Shown here piece by piece: positions 10,793 through 23,386 of a DNA stretch of 64,000 bases. The position numbers and the translations under genes were made by a program. The DNA comes from Alligator mississippiensis (lineage: Eukaryota > Chordata > Crocodylia > Alligatoridae), in the NCBI RefSeq assembly GCF_030867095.1, contig NC_081831.1, positions 21,862,001 through 21,926,000 on the forward strand, read 5' to 3'. The notes beneath the pieces were generated by a model. The model worked only from the letters and a program-made list of their open reading frames with translations. It ran no database searches and was not told where the DNA came from. The number at the start of each line of letters is the position of its first letter. Position 1 is the first letter of the stretch.

Positions 10793-13700
10793 ATGAGGGA
10801 TTGCTACTATAACGAGACCGTAGGTTTTTTCTACAACAATAGTCGGAAGGAGCTGACAACCTACTGGAGGACAAAAGATGTCTTGGTTGTTGCCCTGGGC
10901 CTTACAGTCAGTGTCATTGTGCTCCTGACCAACTTGTTGGTCATCACTGCTATAATCATTAACCGGCGCTTCCACTATCCCATCTACTACCTGCTGGGGA
11001 ACCTGGCAGCAGCAGACCTCTTTGCTGGCATTGCTTACATGTTCCTCATGTTCCACACGGGGCCCCGGACAGCAGGGCTTTCCCTAAAGACGTGGTTCAT
11101 CCGGCAGAGCCTCCTGGACACCAGCCTGACTGCTTCTGTGGTGAATCTGTTGGCCATTGCAGTGGAACGGCATCAGACTGTCTTTACCATGCAGTTACAC
11201 AGCAAAATGTCCAACCAGCGAGTGGTGTTTCTGATTTTCTGTATCTGGATCACAGCCCTACTGTTGGGCCTTATTCCTTCCTATGGCTGGCACTGTCTGT
11301 GTGCCCTTGACAAGTGCTCCAGGATGGCACCTCTCTACAGCAGGAGTTATCTGACCTTCTGGGCCATTTCCAACCTGGTCATCTTCCTTATCATGGTGGT
11401 TGTCTACACACACATCTTCATCTATGTCAAGAGGAAGATGACACGGATGTCCAAGCATACCAGCTTTCACCCCCGCTATAAAGAGACCATGATCAATCTC
11501 ATCAAGACTGTCATCATCATCCTCAGTAAGTTACTTCTTGCTCTAGTTGTTTGGGATGGTACATTGGATCTCTGTCCCTTGGCTGTTGAGAGGGCATATG
11601 CCCAGTGCAGCTAAGACAAGAGAAATGGTTTTGAGATACCTGCCAGCTTCTGTTATCCCTGGGAATGCAGGGGGAAGGTATAGTTTAGAGATGCCTTGGT
11701 TCTGTTATAACCTGCATGTGACTTCAGGTGGCTGCCAAGGTGCTGTTTTGGGCAGCACTAAGACATTTGTGCTCTCTGACTATACCCCTTTTTACTAGAT
11801 TTACGCCCAGTGCTTCCACCCTACCTTGCCTGCTTCCTGGTAGTGGTGGAGCCAGGGGTGCCAGGTGTCTGCCACCTGGGGCTTCCTTGAGGCTGACAGA
11901 ATCCTCAGCCAGCCAGACCTGCTGGCTTTACAGGTCCCTGGAGACAGCGCAGAGGGCGGCAGAGAGGCTGAGTATCCAGCCCTGCCCTGTATAAAGCGAG
12001 CTGTTGTTTTTATGAGTGTTCTTAATGTGTTTCACAGAATATAAGCTGTGCTTCTGAAGGATCTGATCACTTGTGGCAACATCAAACATCTATTGATCAC
12101 TCGATCAATTTGTATTAATCACCACAGTATGTGGGTATCTCACAGAAATCACCTGTGCACCGGTTTAAAATTCTTCACGAGGTCCCATTCATCTTCCTCA
12201 GTCACCTCATGGCCAGATAGAGAAACTAATATTTATTCTCTTTTCTTCCTTTCACTGCTTGCCACATCCCTTTTTCCCCTTTCTTGCTTACTGTTTTTCT
12301 TTTTTTTTCTAATGAGAGAGAGAAAAGAGGGGAGTTATACATTTTCCCCCCCCTCTCCTTTTTCTGCCCTAACATGGCCCTTCAGCAGCTGCAGCTTTAA
12401 TTGTTGAGCTTCCAACAGGTATGATAGTTCATTTCTTCTACCAGATCTGCCTGTTGGTGGGTGCTTGGGTACAGAAATACTCCAAAATATTTGGGTCTTA
12501 TAAAATGGGAGTTTATCAGGGACTTGCATAGAACTGGGAGCTATAACAGAGCTTAATAAAGAAGTCCTCAGTGCATCATTCTAATATAATAAAAGCCTTA
12601 GTGTGTCTGTCTGTCTGTCCGTAAGGCTTTATTTTCATTCTGACTGGTTGTCTTGGCAGCCAATCAATGCTGGCTGACACAACCGATCAGAGTGCCCTGC
12701 ACAGACAGACACATGCGGCAGAACACCATGACAGCAGGGACTGAGGGGCCGAAGTGGTGTGGCAGGGTAAGACCAGCCCTCGTCCTCTCCCTGGCCCTGC
12801 TCCTTGGAGGCAGCACCAGCACAGGGTGCTGGCAATGCAGCGCTGGACTTGTCCCCTGGCTCCGGCCTCGTCACCGCATCCAAGGGGTGGCTACGTGCCT
12901 CCCCCCCACGAACAGAGAGTGTGGGGGAGGCCCCAGGGGGCAGAGCAGTGGCACTGCAGGGCACTGGGTGGTGTCACCCTGTCCCCCCATTCGTGGGCCA
13001 TTTGCTAGTCTTTTAATAAAGGGCAGTGATGACAATTAAAAGATATGTTAGATTGGTATTTTCAAGGAAGGCAAAAGAATCTAGTGGCTAACACTGTCAC
13101 CGGTATTTGGATTCTTTGAAAATCCCCATTTTGGGTCCTACTTGAGCTTTCCTGAATCTGCTGTGAAGATGACATAATTCTGGAGAGTGAAATACCAGGT
13201 CCTGTGTGCTCCAAGGGGACGTTCTCTCTGAGAATCAGTGGGGCAGACTCCTGGGTAAATTGGTGATGCTCTGGTGAAGTCAGCTGAATTCTGTCCAAAC
13301 CGCGTTAAGAGAACGTGGTCCATATAGGTTTCTCCCAGTCTTTTTGGTCATTGTTCTGCATGGAGCCAGTGCTCTCCATCCCCAAAACAGCTGCATGTCA
13401 GTGCTGTGCAGTTTGTAAAGGACAGGGCTGGAAACAGGCATGGGCAAACCGCTGTCCAGGGCCTGGACAGAAAGGAGGCCCGAAAATGGTAATTTAAAAA
13501 TTATTCTTATCATTATCTCTGGTGAAAGGAGGCCTGATATTAAAAGTTTGTCTGGGGCCCCCAGGAGTCTAGGTATGGTGCTGGTTAAGGGCTTTAGGGT
13601 GTTTGAATGGAAAGCCCTCATATATACATGAAATATTATTTGTAGTAACAGCCAGGCAGGCTTCAGTGCACTTTGATACCATATGTCTAGGTGCTGCCAT

Positions 13701-16700
13701 GTACCTGGCACATTAGTGTGGTGTGTCCAGTACTGGCATAGTGAGATTCTCTAGTTCTTTCTCACCCTTAATAGTCTAAAGTGTTTAATCAGAATAAAAT
13801 AAATGATCTTGCTAAGCTCCACTGCAGCCGAGCTGGGTTCTGGGACTGCAGTCACAACCTCCTAGCTTGCAAATCTTTTCTGATAAGTGCAGAATTTGCT
13901 CTGTCAGGGAAACCTTCAAACTGCAAACAAAGAAACTACTCCCTGCAAACTCCTGCTGGCAGGGCTGGGCTGAGGAGGGGGAGGGGGAATAGGAACTTGA
14001 GCCTAGTGGTTCCTTGGTGTCTTCCTGTTGGAGGGGGAACAAGCTCTTTTATCCTGTTGCAACTTGCAAACAGCAGCAGTAGGATTTTGTGCCCTTCTGA
14101 TTTAGTTGTGTGTCTTCCCCAAATCAGCCCTGTTCTCAGCAGGGATCCTGTAGTTGCCTGGGAATCAATCTGATGCAGCACAGGGATCCAAAAACTTGAA
14201 AAACATTTTGTTTTGCTTATTTTGCAAAGCCAGGGAAAGGGAAATTTGTTTTCTGTCCCCCACTTATTCTAGTCGCTGCTCCCACCCTGGGTGAGTGTTC
14301 CAGGATTGACTAATCCCTGGGATTTGGGAGAGCCAGGCTATAAAGGAGGAAGGGTTCTGGTTACCAGACAGGTGTGACACACTGGGTGTCTAGGGTGAAA
14401 ACTTATACAGACGTGACCTACCTCCCACAGTAAAAAAACTCCCTCTGCCCCCTCTCCATCAAGTCTGTCCTCCCAACAGAATTTGCCTTCCCCTGCTGCC
14501 TTGCTCTGGGAGCCAGGTGGGCAGGATTTGAAAGCCACTGTAGGTGCAAGTCTGCAGGGAGCTGAGGTGGTGGCTGAGTGGAGGCAGAGAGAAGAACACC
14601 AGCTCTTTGAGGTGTGGGGGAAACCTGACAAGCGGTACTTGGGGAGGAGAGGAACTGAATGAGCTGTCTGGTTTTGCCATCTTTATGGATCCATATTTGG
14701 GGGAAGTGCCAGCACCATCTCTTCACTCAAACATCTGGGTGCACGGGAGGAAGGAGAAGAGAATGAGGGAGTTTTTACTATTCAATACTGGAAAATACCT
14801 ATTAATGTCATGCCTCAGCAGAGCTGTAAGTGTAGAGAATTTCTGCCCTCTGAAAAATTCTGTACAGTTCCTCCCCACGCCCAGGCTCCGTTCAAGCTGA
14901 GGCTCTGCACACAAGAATATTTTGCCCCTTACACATAGGAGGGTGTGGTTGCTGCTGGGCGTGTGATGACGAGAAGGAAGGTGGAGGAGCTTCATAGGCC
15001 CTGTGTGCCTAATTCCTCCGGACGGTGAGGGAGCAGTGGCTCCAAAACCAGTAGATCACAAACGTTAAAAATATGGTACAAAGACCTAAAAGAAAAGCAC
15101 TGAAGGAGAAGGAAGGAGGAAGTAGGGGTGGGAGGTGCAGGAGATGGGTAAGGGAAGGGCCAGCCCTGCTCCCACTGAAATCAAGAGCAAATTTTGCAAG
15201 TCCAGTGATGCAAAACAGGCCCCTAATCCTGCAAAACAGAGTCATTGCTGAGCAGGCTTCAGACTGAGTTATTAAAAGCCCATGGGGACTCTGGACAGCA
15301 GGAGGCATTATCTCTCAGTCCAGACAGCATGGACTTCAGCTGTATCCTAACAGGGCTACTCCAGATAAGAGCTGTGGAGTCTTACAAATGTCTGTGCCCT
15401 TCAGGGCTTTAAAGCAAGTTGGGATGAGGTCAGGGCTGTTGGGTCTGACAGTGAGACATCCCATCCTTGTTTAGATATGTGGGCGGGTATGTGCATGACG
15501 TGCCATCCCTTGGGTCCCTTGAAAGTCTCGGATCTGATGAGAGCAAAAGGATGGAGCAAGCAGACAACATGTCATGTGCCATGTCTCGTGTCATGTGCCA
15601 TGGACCAAGGGAGGGTGGTGGGAGTAGGACTAAATATCAGGTATTTTTATAGCAGGCTAACTCTTCCCTTTGCCTTGCTTGCCTACCTGCCTTGCCTCCC
15701 TGCTCTCTCAAAGACCATCTGCCCGTTGCACACAGGCATCTGGCCAAAACCAGCAGGGCCAGAGGGCTAGCAGGGAATTCATAATGGACCAGTTTCTTTG
15801 GTGCTGTAACTGTTGATATTAGAATAGTTTAACTGGGAAAGAATTTGCGCAAGTAAACTAACCCATTTGAGATTGTTGAGAGAATGATAAACATAAAATA
15901 CACAGAAAAAGATCATATCTAATTGAAGTCACCAGCTTCCAAGTTAACAATTTGAGCACAAACCTGAAATCCAGGAATCCCTGAACACTAAAGCTCACTA
16001 TGCTGCTGATTTCCTCTGTGATCCTTGCAAGTCTCTTAGCTTTGTGTCTCAGTTTCCCTACTTGTAAAATGTGAGTGATAATATTGATCACCTCTAGAAG
16101 AAAGGGGAGATTATTAGAATTTAGTTAGGGAAGGCAAAATGACAAGTCCTCACTCTTTCCATACAGTTAGGGAAAATGGAGCAAGATTGTGAAGCAGTTA
16201 ATTGTTCATTAAAGGGAATAAGAAGCACTTGGCTTATGTTAAGCATCCAGGTGTTTGGCAGGGGGGAGGAATAAGTGTATGCTATAGGAGAACTAGAAAG
16301 TTGCTGACATGAATAATCTTGATGAGGCTATCAATAGTGTTTACAAAAATGGTGTAGGAAAGTGCTTTGCTCTGTGGTGAGAGGCATCAGAGTTGTTAGC
16401 CTGAGCAGGTTCAGCCAGTAGGTTGTTAAGATTGGTGAATATGGATTTTCCCAAAAGTACATGGATTTTTTTTTACTTCTAAGTAACATTTTAGACAGTA
16501 CCTTTGTTAGGTGAGCAAAGTACAAGGAGATGGAGATAATAAAGTCTTCTGTTGAGCCCGCATTGTGAACTGTCTGGTATGATGAGTCGGATTTTCCAAG
16601 GAAATCCACAGTCCTTTAGGCCAGTGTTTCCCAACCTTTTCCAGCCCAAGGCTCACTTACATTAATAAACCTGTTAAGGCAGTCTCCATCCTCATACCTA

Positions 16701-19700
16701 TTGTAGCTAATTGCCATGACAAAATTCTGCAGCACACCTGTTTATTTCTGATGGCACACTTCTGTGCCGCAGCACACGGGTTAGGAAACACTGCTTTAGG
16801 CACAAGAGTAGGAATCAAATTATCAGATGTGACCCTGGGTATTGTGTACTGAGCACTTGTGACAAACTAACCATTCATGAAACACTGGGAGCTGGTAGGA
16901 ACCAAGTTCTGCAGAACTGGCACCAGATTTTGCAGTTGTGGACCCTGTCGCAGGGCACCTTGGTACCCCCTGCTCCTAGAGAGGAGGAACTGCCAGGGAG
17001 AGAGAGACAAAGCCCTGGCAGAGCCTAATGAGCACAGCTGCCAGTTGCGGGGCAGCTAATAAGAATCAGCTGGCCAGAAGGGGGCAGGGCCTGGCCCTCA
17101 TAAAGCCCAGGGCTGAGGCTAGGCTGGCAGTTCTCTGCCAGCAGCTAGGGAGGTAGGAGCTCTGGGAGTGAGGATGCAGAAAGGAGCCTAATAGCAAGTA
17201 CCACTGTTATATGGAGCAATGTTGTTATAGCCAGGTGGCTTTGAGCTGAGTTATGGCCAGGAGGCTCTAGTTTATGTTTCTGTTCAGGCTTTGTTATTAC
17301 CCCAGAGGCTTGGGTGAGGCTGTAGGGGTTGGAGGAGGCCTCGTAGGTACCCCATAGGGGTGGGGTGTCCTAGCGCCAGTGAGGGTGCAGTCTAGCGCTA
17401 AGAGGGCACATTATTCTCATGGGGACCCCAGCGCCAGCGAAGGCGCGGCTTGTGCGCCAGTGAGAGCGCAACTGGCAGTGAAAAGCGCAACCAGTGGGTT
17501 GCGGGCGGGGAACAAAGACCCCAGGTTGTGTGCGGGGTACGTAGACCCCAGCCCCAGAGTGGGGCAGAATTGAGAAGCCCAAGGTGGGCACAGCAAGCCC
17601 CAAGGCGGGGGAGCGCCATATCGGACTATTGAGAAGCCCTAGCGTGGGCATGGCGAGCCCCGAAGAGGGGGAGCACCATATTAGGAACCCTAGAGCGGGG
17701 CAATACTGAGGAGCCCAGGGCAGGAGTAGCGAGCCCGGTAACAGGCTAGCACCGAGGAAAACCCAGGACAGGGGCAGGGTGCTGCGGTGGACCCCGACGG
17801 AAGGGGTTAGTGGCATAGCGCCCCAGGAGAAGGGCAAGGTGCTGCGGTTGTCCCCGGCAAAAGGGGATAGCAGTGCAGTGAGCCTGTACCAGAGAGGGTA
17901 GTGGTGCGGTGGGCCTAAAAGGACTGGTGGCTCGAGGGGACGTCCCAGAGGGGACTAGTGTATTGTAGAGAAGGGCCAAGAGTGGCCATAGGTGCATCGT
18001 GACTGGACAACATCTATCCCATCAGCGAGGCTTGGGGCGTGGTATAAGGGGTGGTAGGAGCCACGCGCAGCCCATAAGTCTAGGGTGCCTGGGGAGCACC
18101 CGTCATATCGGGAGACCACAGGAGTCCAGGAACACACGGGGACAGAGGTCCCGAGCAGCCGTGCCCAGGGAGTCGTAGGCAGCCTCCCGAACCTACTGAA
18201 CATCAAAGACGTGGCGGGCGAGAATAAGAGGGTGCCTTGGGCCGGCCTTGACATGGAGCGAGGGACCTCGAGGAGATCACGGCCCTCCTGAAGGACCCCG
18301 CCGTGACAGACCCCTTAGAAACCTGTGCCTGCTAAAGACAGGTCCTGCAACTGCTGTGGTGCAGGTTTGCATAAGCTGATGGGATGGCATTAATGATACA
18401 GCTGTGGGTTTACTTTTACTTACTTACTTACTTATTTATGCTAGAAGTAAATGGGACCAAAGTGGCAATCTTGTAAATTTATTGGAGGTACAGCTGCCCA
18501 GAACATGGTTACAGCTGTCTTGACTACACTGAAGTTTGATCAGTTTGCTCAAGAGATTATATTGCTTGGTTCCTTGTGATAGCAGGGAAGGGGACTCTGA
18601 CCCAGGAAGTTCCTTTTTTGCAGGGTTTCTAACCCAAGACCATTTTGTCATTATTGACAATCTGAAAACTTTTTATTAACAACTGCATTTTTTTTTTTAC
18701 TGATGTATGATTTACATAATGTAAATATAACTCTTCTGCCAGACCCTGGGCAAGAGTTGGATACAAACCATAGTCAAATCATGTTGCCTCTCCAGCCTCA
18801 CTCCCATTATACTGGAAGAGAGCCCCAAAGAAGGACTGCTGTCTGCCTGCCTGCCACCCACCAGTGTTTCAGGCAGATGGGACCCAGCACCAGCATGTGG
18901 CTGGGAGATGGGGAAGGACCTACACAGAGTCCTGTGGATCGCAGAGCTCCCTTCAGGGTGCTGTGCTTCCACTCAAACATCAGGTGATGCTGCTCTACTC
19001 AGTCTGTGGTTTAACACTGTGTCCAACTTCTTTCCCACCACAGAGCAACAGTCAGCTTTGGTGGGTTTGTGTTTTATTGGACAGCACAATTTTTAAGATT
19101 TCACAGGTGTTTTTTGCCTGGTTATTTATAGTGTCGGTAAACTTAATGGACAGTTGGCAACCCTACTTCTATACTTTCTTATGTTGCTACACCACTTCAG
19201 GGATCCGTGTTTTTGTTCAGAGCAGCCCCTTTGGCCATTTGTCTTCTCTGGCAGATGTTTTCCAATAAAGGGTATAGCTAAGAAGTTCTTGGTGACCCAC
19301 TCCTTTTCCTTCACCCTTCCCCAGGACAAAGGACACAGTACAACCCTAGGGTAACGAGACAAATCCTTGAGCTAGCATGTCAGAAACATGTATGAGGAAG
19401 TGCACTTGTTCATTAAACAGCTTCTTAAATGTGACCATAAACAGCAAGTTTTCAGAATGCACAATATTCACCTTAGAAATCCTCCCCCTGCGCCCTTTTC
19501 ACACACAGGATAATAATTATCTTTTGCCCTTAGACACTCCTCCTCTACATAACAGCTTTACAAATGGTAGGATTATAGGAAGGGTTGGACTGGATCACAC
19601 TATCAGTTCATCTAGTTCAGTCTCCCCTTTCTGGTGACTAGCATTAGGTGGGTCTGACCAGATATAAGAAGCCTGTGTGAGACAGGGATCCTATCATCTC

Positions 19701-21285
19701 CCGAGCCCTCATAGTCAGAAGTTGGAGTTTATACCCTGTTACAGGAAAGGTTAGATTATTTATTTAATTCTAACTTATAATTCTGGGTAGTCTTGTCATT
19801 AATTAAATGATTAAATATCCAAATGTTGTCAAGCTCTTTTCCTTAGGGAAACCTTGTGGCAGTGAGTTCCACTAGATAACTGCATTATGTAGGGGGGAAA
19901 ATGTTTACTTTTCTCAATGTTGGATTTACCTCCTTTCAGTTTCCCTATTGTGTTAAGACAAGGGATCCTGGTTTTCTCTGGGAAAAAAAAAAAACCCCAA
20001 TTTTCGGTTTAAAAAAAGTAACTCCAAATTTACATTTTTGGATCCCTGGTTATGATAGGGTTATTAGAAACTCTGCAAACATTCATTATTCTGCTTACCT
20101 GCATCCCATCATCTCTTAATCACTTATTTTCCAAGAGAGATCATCCCAATCTTTCTGTTCTACTTCATGCATTTGCTTTTCCAGGTCCTTGATCATAGCT
20201 TGTTTTTCTTCTATGAACCCACTGTAATTTGCAGTGCCTTTTTGAGATAGGGTAACTGATTCATATTGCGCACAGAATCCTGGTACAGATGAACTGTTGA
20301 TTTTACATAATGTCATGGGAATATTTTTTGTGGGTTTTTTTTCTTATCCATCCAATTGTTTTATTTGCTTTTTACATTGCAGCTTTACAGTGGACTGAAG
20401 GCTCCATTCAATTGCCTACTGTAATGCTGGGGACTTTCCTTGAGTCAATACTGATAATGGAGTCTTGTAAAGTGAATCATTAAAAGGATTCACTCCAATG
20501 TGCATGTTGTTACATGTGTCAACAATTACATTTAATTATATGTACATAATAATTCTTTTCCTCCCTGGAGAGGAGTGGAAAGGAGGAGAGTGTCAGTTCC
20601 ATCTTCATCTTATAAATGGAAAAAATGAGGAAAAGGGAGAAGAGTAGAACTAGCTGTATATTTTTTCATCTACGTTTTTTTTCAACAGAAAATGTTTTTT
20701 GTTTGTTTTTTTTTTTTTTTGCAGAAACAAGATTTTTTGCTGGAAGTGTTCATTTTAAATGACAGGTTACAAGTTTTTCTATGAAAACTCCAAAAACTTT
20801 AAGACAAAATTGTTTTGAAAATTTTGATAATTCTTTTTCATGTAAAAATTTTTGTGGGGCAGGGAAAAACCCTGTTTCCTCACCAGTTCTAGAAGCAAAT
20901 GATTTGCCCAAATCCCCCTGTCAGTCAGTAACACAGCAAGGAGGCCTTTCTTTTCCTCTAATTTCTTTTGTTTTTTTTGCCAGGTGCCTTTGTTATCTGC
21001 TGGACTCCCGGACAGGTGGTGCTTCTTTTGGATGGGTTGGGCTGCAAGAGTTGCAATGTGCTGGCAGTGGAGAAATATGTCCTCTTGCTGGCAGAGATCA
21101 ATTCAGTGATCAATGCTATTGTCTACTCCTACCGGGACAATGAGATGCGCAGCACCTTCCGAAAGATTCTCTGCTTCATCTGCTATAGGAATTCCAAATA
21201 CTCACCTGCACCCATGAAGCTAAATGCTGCAGACCGCAGGATATTCACTCAGAATGGTCACTCTACTGCGGACTCCTCGATCTAG
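10793..21285 (+). CDS. LPAR2: Lysophosphatidic acid receptor 2 (G-protein-coupled receptor), complete coding region in two exons
   Basis: Coding exons are 10793-11525 and 20984-21285. An acceptor AG at 10780-10781 precedes the ATG by 11 bases, so a 5' non-coding exon lies further upstream. The intron (11526-20983) is phase 1, with GTAAGT and a T-rich tract ending CAG. The product is about 344 aa; human LPAR2 is about 351. Visible features are N-glycosylation sites near N7 and N15, TM1 about 29-54, and the LPA-receptor ERH motif in place of DRY (125-127). CWTP lies in TM6 (250-253), and NAIVY in TM7 replaces NPxxY. Juxtamembrane cysteines C308 and C311 may be palmitoylated. The C-terminus DSSI is a class I PDZ ligand like human DSTL. 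LPAR1 and LPAR3 are less likely because CYYNET, GLGCKSCNVLAVEKY and the NGH..DS tail are LPAR2-like. By family knowledge it is a plasma-membrane receptor for lysophosphatidic acid coupling to Gi, Gq and G12/13. The splice-junction codon reads Ser (AGT) where human has Gly. Confidence 0.96.
12580..13008 (+). mobile_element. Candidate non-autonomous Helitron (429 bp) in the LPAR2 intron
   Basis: The 5' end TCTAATATAATAAAAG closely resembles the start of vertebrate Helitrons (bat Helibat-type TCCTATATAATAAAAG). The 3' end is CTAG (13005-13008) followed by host T. Just upstream, CCCATTCGTGGG can form a short stem-loop, placed as in Helitron 3' ends. There are no terminal inverted repeats and no target duplication, as expected. 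The host base before TC is T rather than the preferred A. A TCTG microsatellite follows the 5' end. Confidence 0.7.
16005..16125 (+). repeat. MIR-like SINE fragment in the LPAR2 intron
   Basis: TGTGTCTCAGTTTCCCTACT, then TGTAAAATGTGAGTGATAAT, matches the MIR core region. Confidence 0.65.
16622..16793 (+). mobile_element. 172-bp hAT MITE with a perfect 8-bp target duplication
   Basis: Ends are CAGTGTTTCCCAACC and GGTTAGGAAACACTG. The duplication CTTTAGGC is perfect at 16614-16621 and 16794-16801. It lies in the LPAR2 intron, 150 bases before solo LTR A copy 2. Confidence 0.9.
16946..18308 (+). mobile_element. Solo LTR, family A copy 2 (fossil LTR retroelement) in the LPAR2 intron
   Basis: It begins TGTCGCAGGG and ends CCCGCCGTGACA, with a perfect 5-bp duplication GACCC (16941-16945 and 18309-18313). 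It shares its ends, the CATAAAGCCCAGGGCTGA box region and the GGCTTGGGGCGTGGTAT motif with the copy at 6228-7740, in the same orientation. At 1363 bases it is about 150 shorter, largely in the internal repeat. No coding region remains. Confidence 0.88.
18411..18436 (+). repeat. (ACTT)n microsatellite
   Basis: A run of ACTT/TACTT units in the LPAR2 intron, just after solo LTR A copy 2. Confidence 0.8.
19570..19880 (+). repeat. Probable old interspersed repeat in the LPAR2 intron
   Basis: GAAGGGTTGGACTGGATCAC, CATCTAGTTCAGTCTCC and GTGGCAGTGAGTTCCACTAG have the look of a reptile LINE/SINE 3' region. The phrase GGTCCATCTAGCCCAG near 57038 is related. The family is not identified. Confidence 0.4.
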
Positions 21286-22990
21286 TTCCAATGTACAGTG
21301 TGTATATATATCTGAATATATATACTTATATATATCTGAAGACTGTGGATAGCAAAGACTTTGGGTGGCTCATTTGTAAAGCAGAACAACAGTATTTTTT
21401 TTTTAAACTTCTCCAGCAAAAATTTTTGGATGAAATATTTTTGTCAGCTCTGTGAGGCAAAAATGCTTTAAAGACATACCCACTGGTATATTTCTTGGGA
21501 CAAACATATTTTGAAATATATTCCTGCTATTAAAGACTGCTATTTTAATAGCATAGCTGATTTAATCTAGCAGCATCCAGCAGGCATGCTACATGCTAAC
21601 CAAGACCTTTGCATAACTCTTTCTACAAGAGAGACTTGTTTTTTTTAATTCTTCAGTATTAATGTCTACACAAATTACCTTTCCAGTACTAGGATACTGC
21701 AGGGCCAAACCCCACTTTATTCAGTCCTTCATTAAGCATAGCATCTTCTGATTTCAGTGAGATGATTTTCCTGAGTGTGTCCTGTGCTAGGTTTTGATCC
21801 AGAGTTTTCTAAAATCATGTTCTGTTCAAAGACCCTCTAGAGAGGCTTCAGTTTACATGAACTTCATTTTTAAAAAGCATGTTCCTACTTTGGTATGGTG
21901 TCTGTTACTGAATTTCAAAGTATTCATTACTTTCCTAGGATGGTCCAGGAACGCATAACGCTTTCCTGAGACGGAGAGCTATGCTGCAACTAAAAAATCC
22001 AGTTGTGTTATTCTTCTGTTAAGTGATGCTACATGGGAGGTTTGACTGAAAATTTGTTGCCTGTTTGTAAAGAAGGGATGAGTCATGGTCCTTGAAACAA
22101 TAATTTTCCACTCATTAAAGGTTCTCTGGGACAGGTTTTATGTTAGATTCCAAAGAAATCAGCACTTTGCTGTAGGTTTAATATACGGTCTGTAGCTTAA
22201 ACTCTTCAAACAGCTTGTTAGCAGCTGAAACTTGGTTCACCAAACCCCATCCTTTTCACACAGCAGCCTGACAAATGAAAAGGATTTTTCAGCACTACTT
22301 CACTTAGAGTCATATTCTCTGTTGGAGTAAATCTTTACTTCATTGTGTTTTCTCCATCAGAGATTCTGGCCCTTGAAATGTATATGAACATTGCATATAA
22401 TGTCACTGGGATCATGAAAGATAATATTTATGATGCTGGGCATGTGAGTGACTACAAAGTACTTCAAGATGCTGTCACGTCATTCAGAAAGCTTTAGGTG
22501 GGATTTGCAAAACTACTTCATATTGGCCTAACTCTGCCCCCATGGAAGTTGGTGGGTATTTTACCCATGGGTCCATAGAAACAAAACAATATTGAACACT
22601 TTTGAAAGCCTAGGCCATAATTTCTAACAAATAATATTTGATTTTCAAACATGCAGGAACCTGAAGCTGTAGGGTTTGAGGTCCATCCTGGCTGTCTTAA
22701 ACTCTGACCTTCACAGACCCAAAGTTAATTAAGGGATTGCTGAGCCAGTGTGGAGTTAGACAGACATTTGTTTAGTCTCTAACCTTGAGATCTTTCAGGG
22801 ACAACTTTACATATGTAGTTACTTTTTTTTTTTTTTTAGATAGATGATTATCACCAGCCACAGAATAAACAGCTTCCAAACACAGAGCTTAGGTATGCTT
22901 GGAAGCTGCTTAGCTTTCAAACTTCCAGAAAGAAAATGAGTAGTGCTTTCTCATATTGGTAAGGATTTAAGGAAACAGATCAATTCAGTG
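21286..22990 (+). other. LPAR2: LPAR2 3' untranslated region and downstream DNA
   Basis: AT-rich sequence follows the LPAR2 stop, beginning with a TATATA-rich stretch (about 21300-21340). Possible poly(A) signals are ATTAAA at 21528 and 22114 and AATAAA at 22864, but the true end cannot be chosen from sequence alone. No coding potential is evident. Confidence 0.4.
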
Positions 22991-23386
22991 CAGTGGTGCT
23001 TAACCTTCTAGCCCTGTAGGCTAGATGAGTGGAGTGGGGCCAGTCCATGGGTCCAACTCCATGTACCAGCCCAGCTACTGGTGTGACCCTGTGTATCAGC
23101 CCAGCCTCACCTGCCAGACCTGGCCTTGGTGTGACTGCACACACTGGCTCAACTCTATGTGCCAGATCCAGCTGTGATGCAGTGGTACCTGGAGTTGTCA
23201 TCCCACCCACAAGGCTCCCCACATGTACAGAAGTTTCATGGTTGGGGGGCAGTGGCAGTGTTAATTGCTTCTGTTTGTTTGATCAGAGCTGCAGTAATTA
23301 ACACTGCCACCGCTCCCTACAGACCTGCAGGGAGCTCCACAGGCCAGGTAACACACACTTGTGGGCTGGAGATTTGGGCACCACTA
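22991..23386 (+). mobile_element. Probable hAT-like element with a central palindrome
   Basis: Ends are CAGTGGTGCTTAACC and, inverted from the right, TAGTGGTGCCCAAATC, with further matching inside (TCTAGCCC / TCCAGCCC). The middle carries a hairpin: GGCAGTGTTAATT (about 23250) pairs with AATTAACACTGCC (about 23296). No clear target duplication was found, so the right boundary is uncertain. Confidence 0.55.

Larger units (their letters stand above)
11526..20983 (+). other. LPAR2: LPAR2 intron between the coding exons
   Basis: A 9458-base phase 1 intron with donor A|GTAAGT and acceptor TTTTTTTTGCCAG. It carries the Helitron candidate, MIR, hAT and solo LTR listed separately. The rest, including 13009-16004 and 18437-19569, shows no gene. 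The position within the TM6 coding sequence is conserved in the LPA receptor family. Confidence 0.8.

Noticed and set aside
6228-18308. The two family A LTRs as the ends of one long element enclosing LPAR2
   Set aside because: Each has its own different 5-bp duplication and lies in unrelated surroundings, so they are separate solo LTRs.
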